A DNA stretch of 6,107 nt from Hydrogenophaga sp. GTDB taxonomy: Bacteria; Pseudomonadota; Gammaproteobacteria; Burkholderiales; Burkholderiaceae. A program made the position numbers and the translations under genes. The notes beneath the pieces are model-generated. The model was given only the letters and a program-made list of their open reading frames with translations. It was not told the DNA's origin and did no database searches. Of the stretch, positions 5,649 through 6,107 are shown piece after piece (positions within the stretch are counted from its first letter, which is position 1; the number at the start of each line of letters is the position of its first letter). The stretch is from contig JALOSH010000270.1 of the NCBI GenBank assembly GCA_025458545.1, positions 1-6,107 of the forward strand, given 5' to 3'.

Positions 5649-6107
5649 ATGACCGAACACTTCGACGCACTGGAAACCCGCTCCCCTGCTGACCGCGAAG
5701 CCGCGCAGATGGCGGCGTTGCCCGGCCAGCTGGCGCACGCCAAGCAGAACAGCGCGGCGTTTGCCGACATCTTGCGCGACATCGATGTGTCGGGTATCCA
5801 CACCCGCGCGGCGCTCACGCGCATCCCGGTCACGCGCAAGAGCGAGCTGCTGGAGCGCCAGAAGGCCAAGCGGCAGCACGATGCGTTTGGTGGCTTCTCT
5901 GCGCTGGTGCGTGGTCCTGCGATGTCGCGCATCTTTGCATCGCCTGGCCCGATCTACGAACCCGAAGGCGCCACGAAGGACTATTGGCGCGCGGGCCGCG
6001 CCCTGTTTGCCGCCGGGTTCCGCGCCGGCGAGCTGGTGCACAACAGCTTCAGCTACCACATGACGCCGGGCGCCTTCATCCTCGAATCGGGCGCCCACGC
6101 GGTGGGC
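5649..6107 (+). CDS. PaaK-like acyl-CoA ligase (phenylacetate-CoA ligase family), 3' end outside window
   Basis: The N-terminal 153 residues of an adenylate-forming enzyme of the phenylacetate-CoA ligase family. Such enzymes activate a carboxylic acid with ATP and then transfer it to coenzyme A in the cytoplasm. The opening HFDALETRSPADREAAQMAA and the helix that follows (to about 41) match the PaaK N-terminal region. IPVTRKSELLERQ (59-71) matches its conserved linker. ARIFASPGPIYEP-type sequence (94-105), then YWRAGRALFAAGFRAGELV (112-130) and SYHMTPGAFILESGAHAVG (135-153), aligns by eye with PaaK from its ATP loop onward. The PaaK loop ASSGTTGKPT is replaced here by ASPGPIYEP, so the usual Ser/Thr/Gly phosphate loop is absent at this place. 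The ATG at 5649 has no clear Shine-Dalgarno sequence; it was chosen for the fit of the N-terminus. The exact acid substrate is unknown. Linkage to the transporter suggests uptake coupled to CoA activation. Confidence 0.85.
   Translation, partial: MTEHFDALETRSPADREAAQMAALPGQLAHAKQNSAAFADILRDIDVSGIHTRAALTRIPVTRKSELLERQKAKRQHDAFGGFSALVRGPAMSRIFASPGPIYEPEGATKDYWRAGRALFAAGFRAGELVHNSFSYHMTPGAFILESGAHAVG

Overview
The window is a high-GC, single-direction (+ strand) operon segment. It encodes a complete branched-chain-amino-acid-type (HAAT/Liv) ABC importer, followed by the start of a phenylacetate-CoA-ligase-like gene. In order: ATPase LivG (only its first few codons lie outside the window), permease LivH, permease LivM, a LivK-type periplasmic binding protein, ATPase LivF, and the first 153 residues of a PaaK-like acyl-CoA ligase. 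Protein features, base composition and the style of the intergenic repeats fit a betaproteobacterium of the Burkholderiales, probably Comamonadaceae. That placement is an inference from recall, not from a search.

Layout. livG (1-768) and livH (785-1714) are separated by 16 bases. A 285-base gap before livM (2000-3076) holds a perfect 42-bp tandem duplication and a row of hairpins. livM and the binding-protein gene (3140-4480) are 63 bases apart. A 187-base gap with several hairpins precedes livF (4668-5525). A 123-base gap with another hairpin set precedes the ligase gene (5649 to beyond the end). No promoter and no intrinsic terminator with a T-run was seen, so the genes are probably co-transcribed from a promoter upstream of the window.

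How the genes work together. The periplasmic protein would capture a ligand and deliver it to the LivH-LivM channel, powered by the LivG-LivF ATPase pair. The linked acyl-CoA ligase suggests that the imported compound is a carboxylic acid (possibly aromatic) trapped as its CoA thioester, rather than a branched-chain amino acid. The substrate cannot be read from the sequence.

Most notable. Three of the gaps carry the same two-hairpin element. Its distal hairpin has an invariant core (CCGGC-NNN-GCCGG), a 4-bp stem, a one-base bulge on the 5' side and a 6-bp outer stem. The outer stem sequences differ among the three copies but pairing is fully kept, so compensatory changes support a conserved folded element. 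Two perfect tandem duplications also sit at gene 3' ends. The 42-bp one copies the livH stop codon, and the 48-bp one adds 16 residues in frame to the LivF tail.
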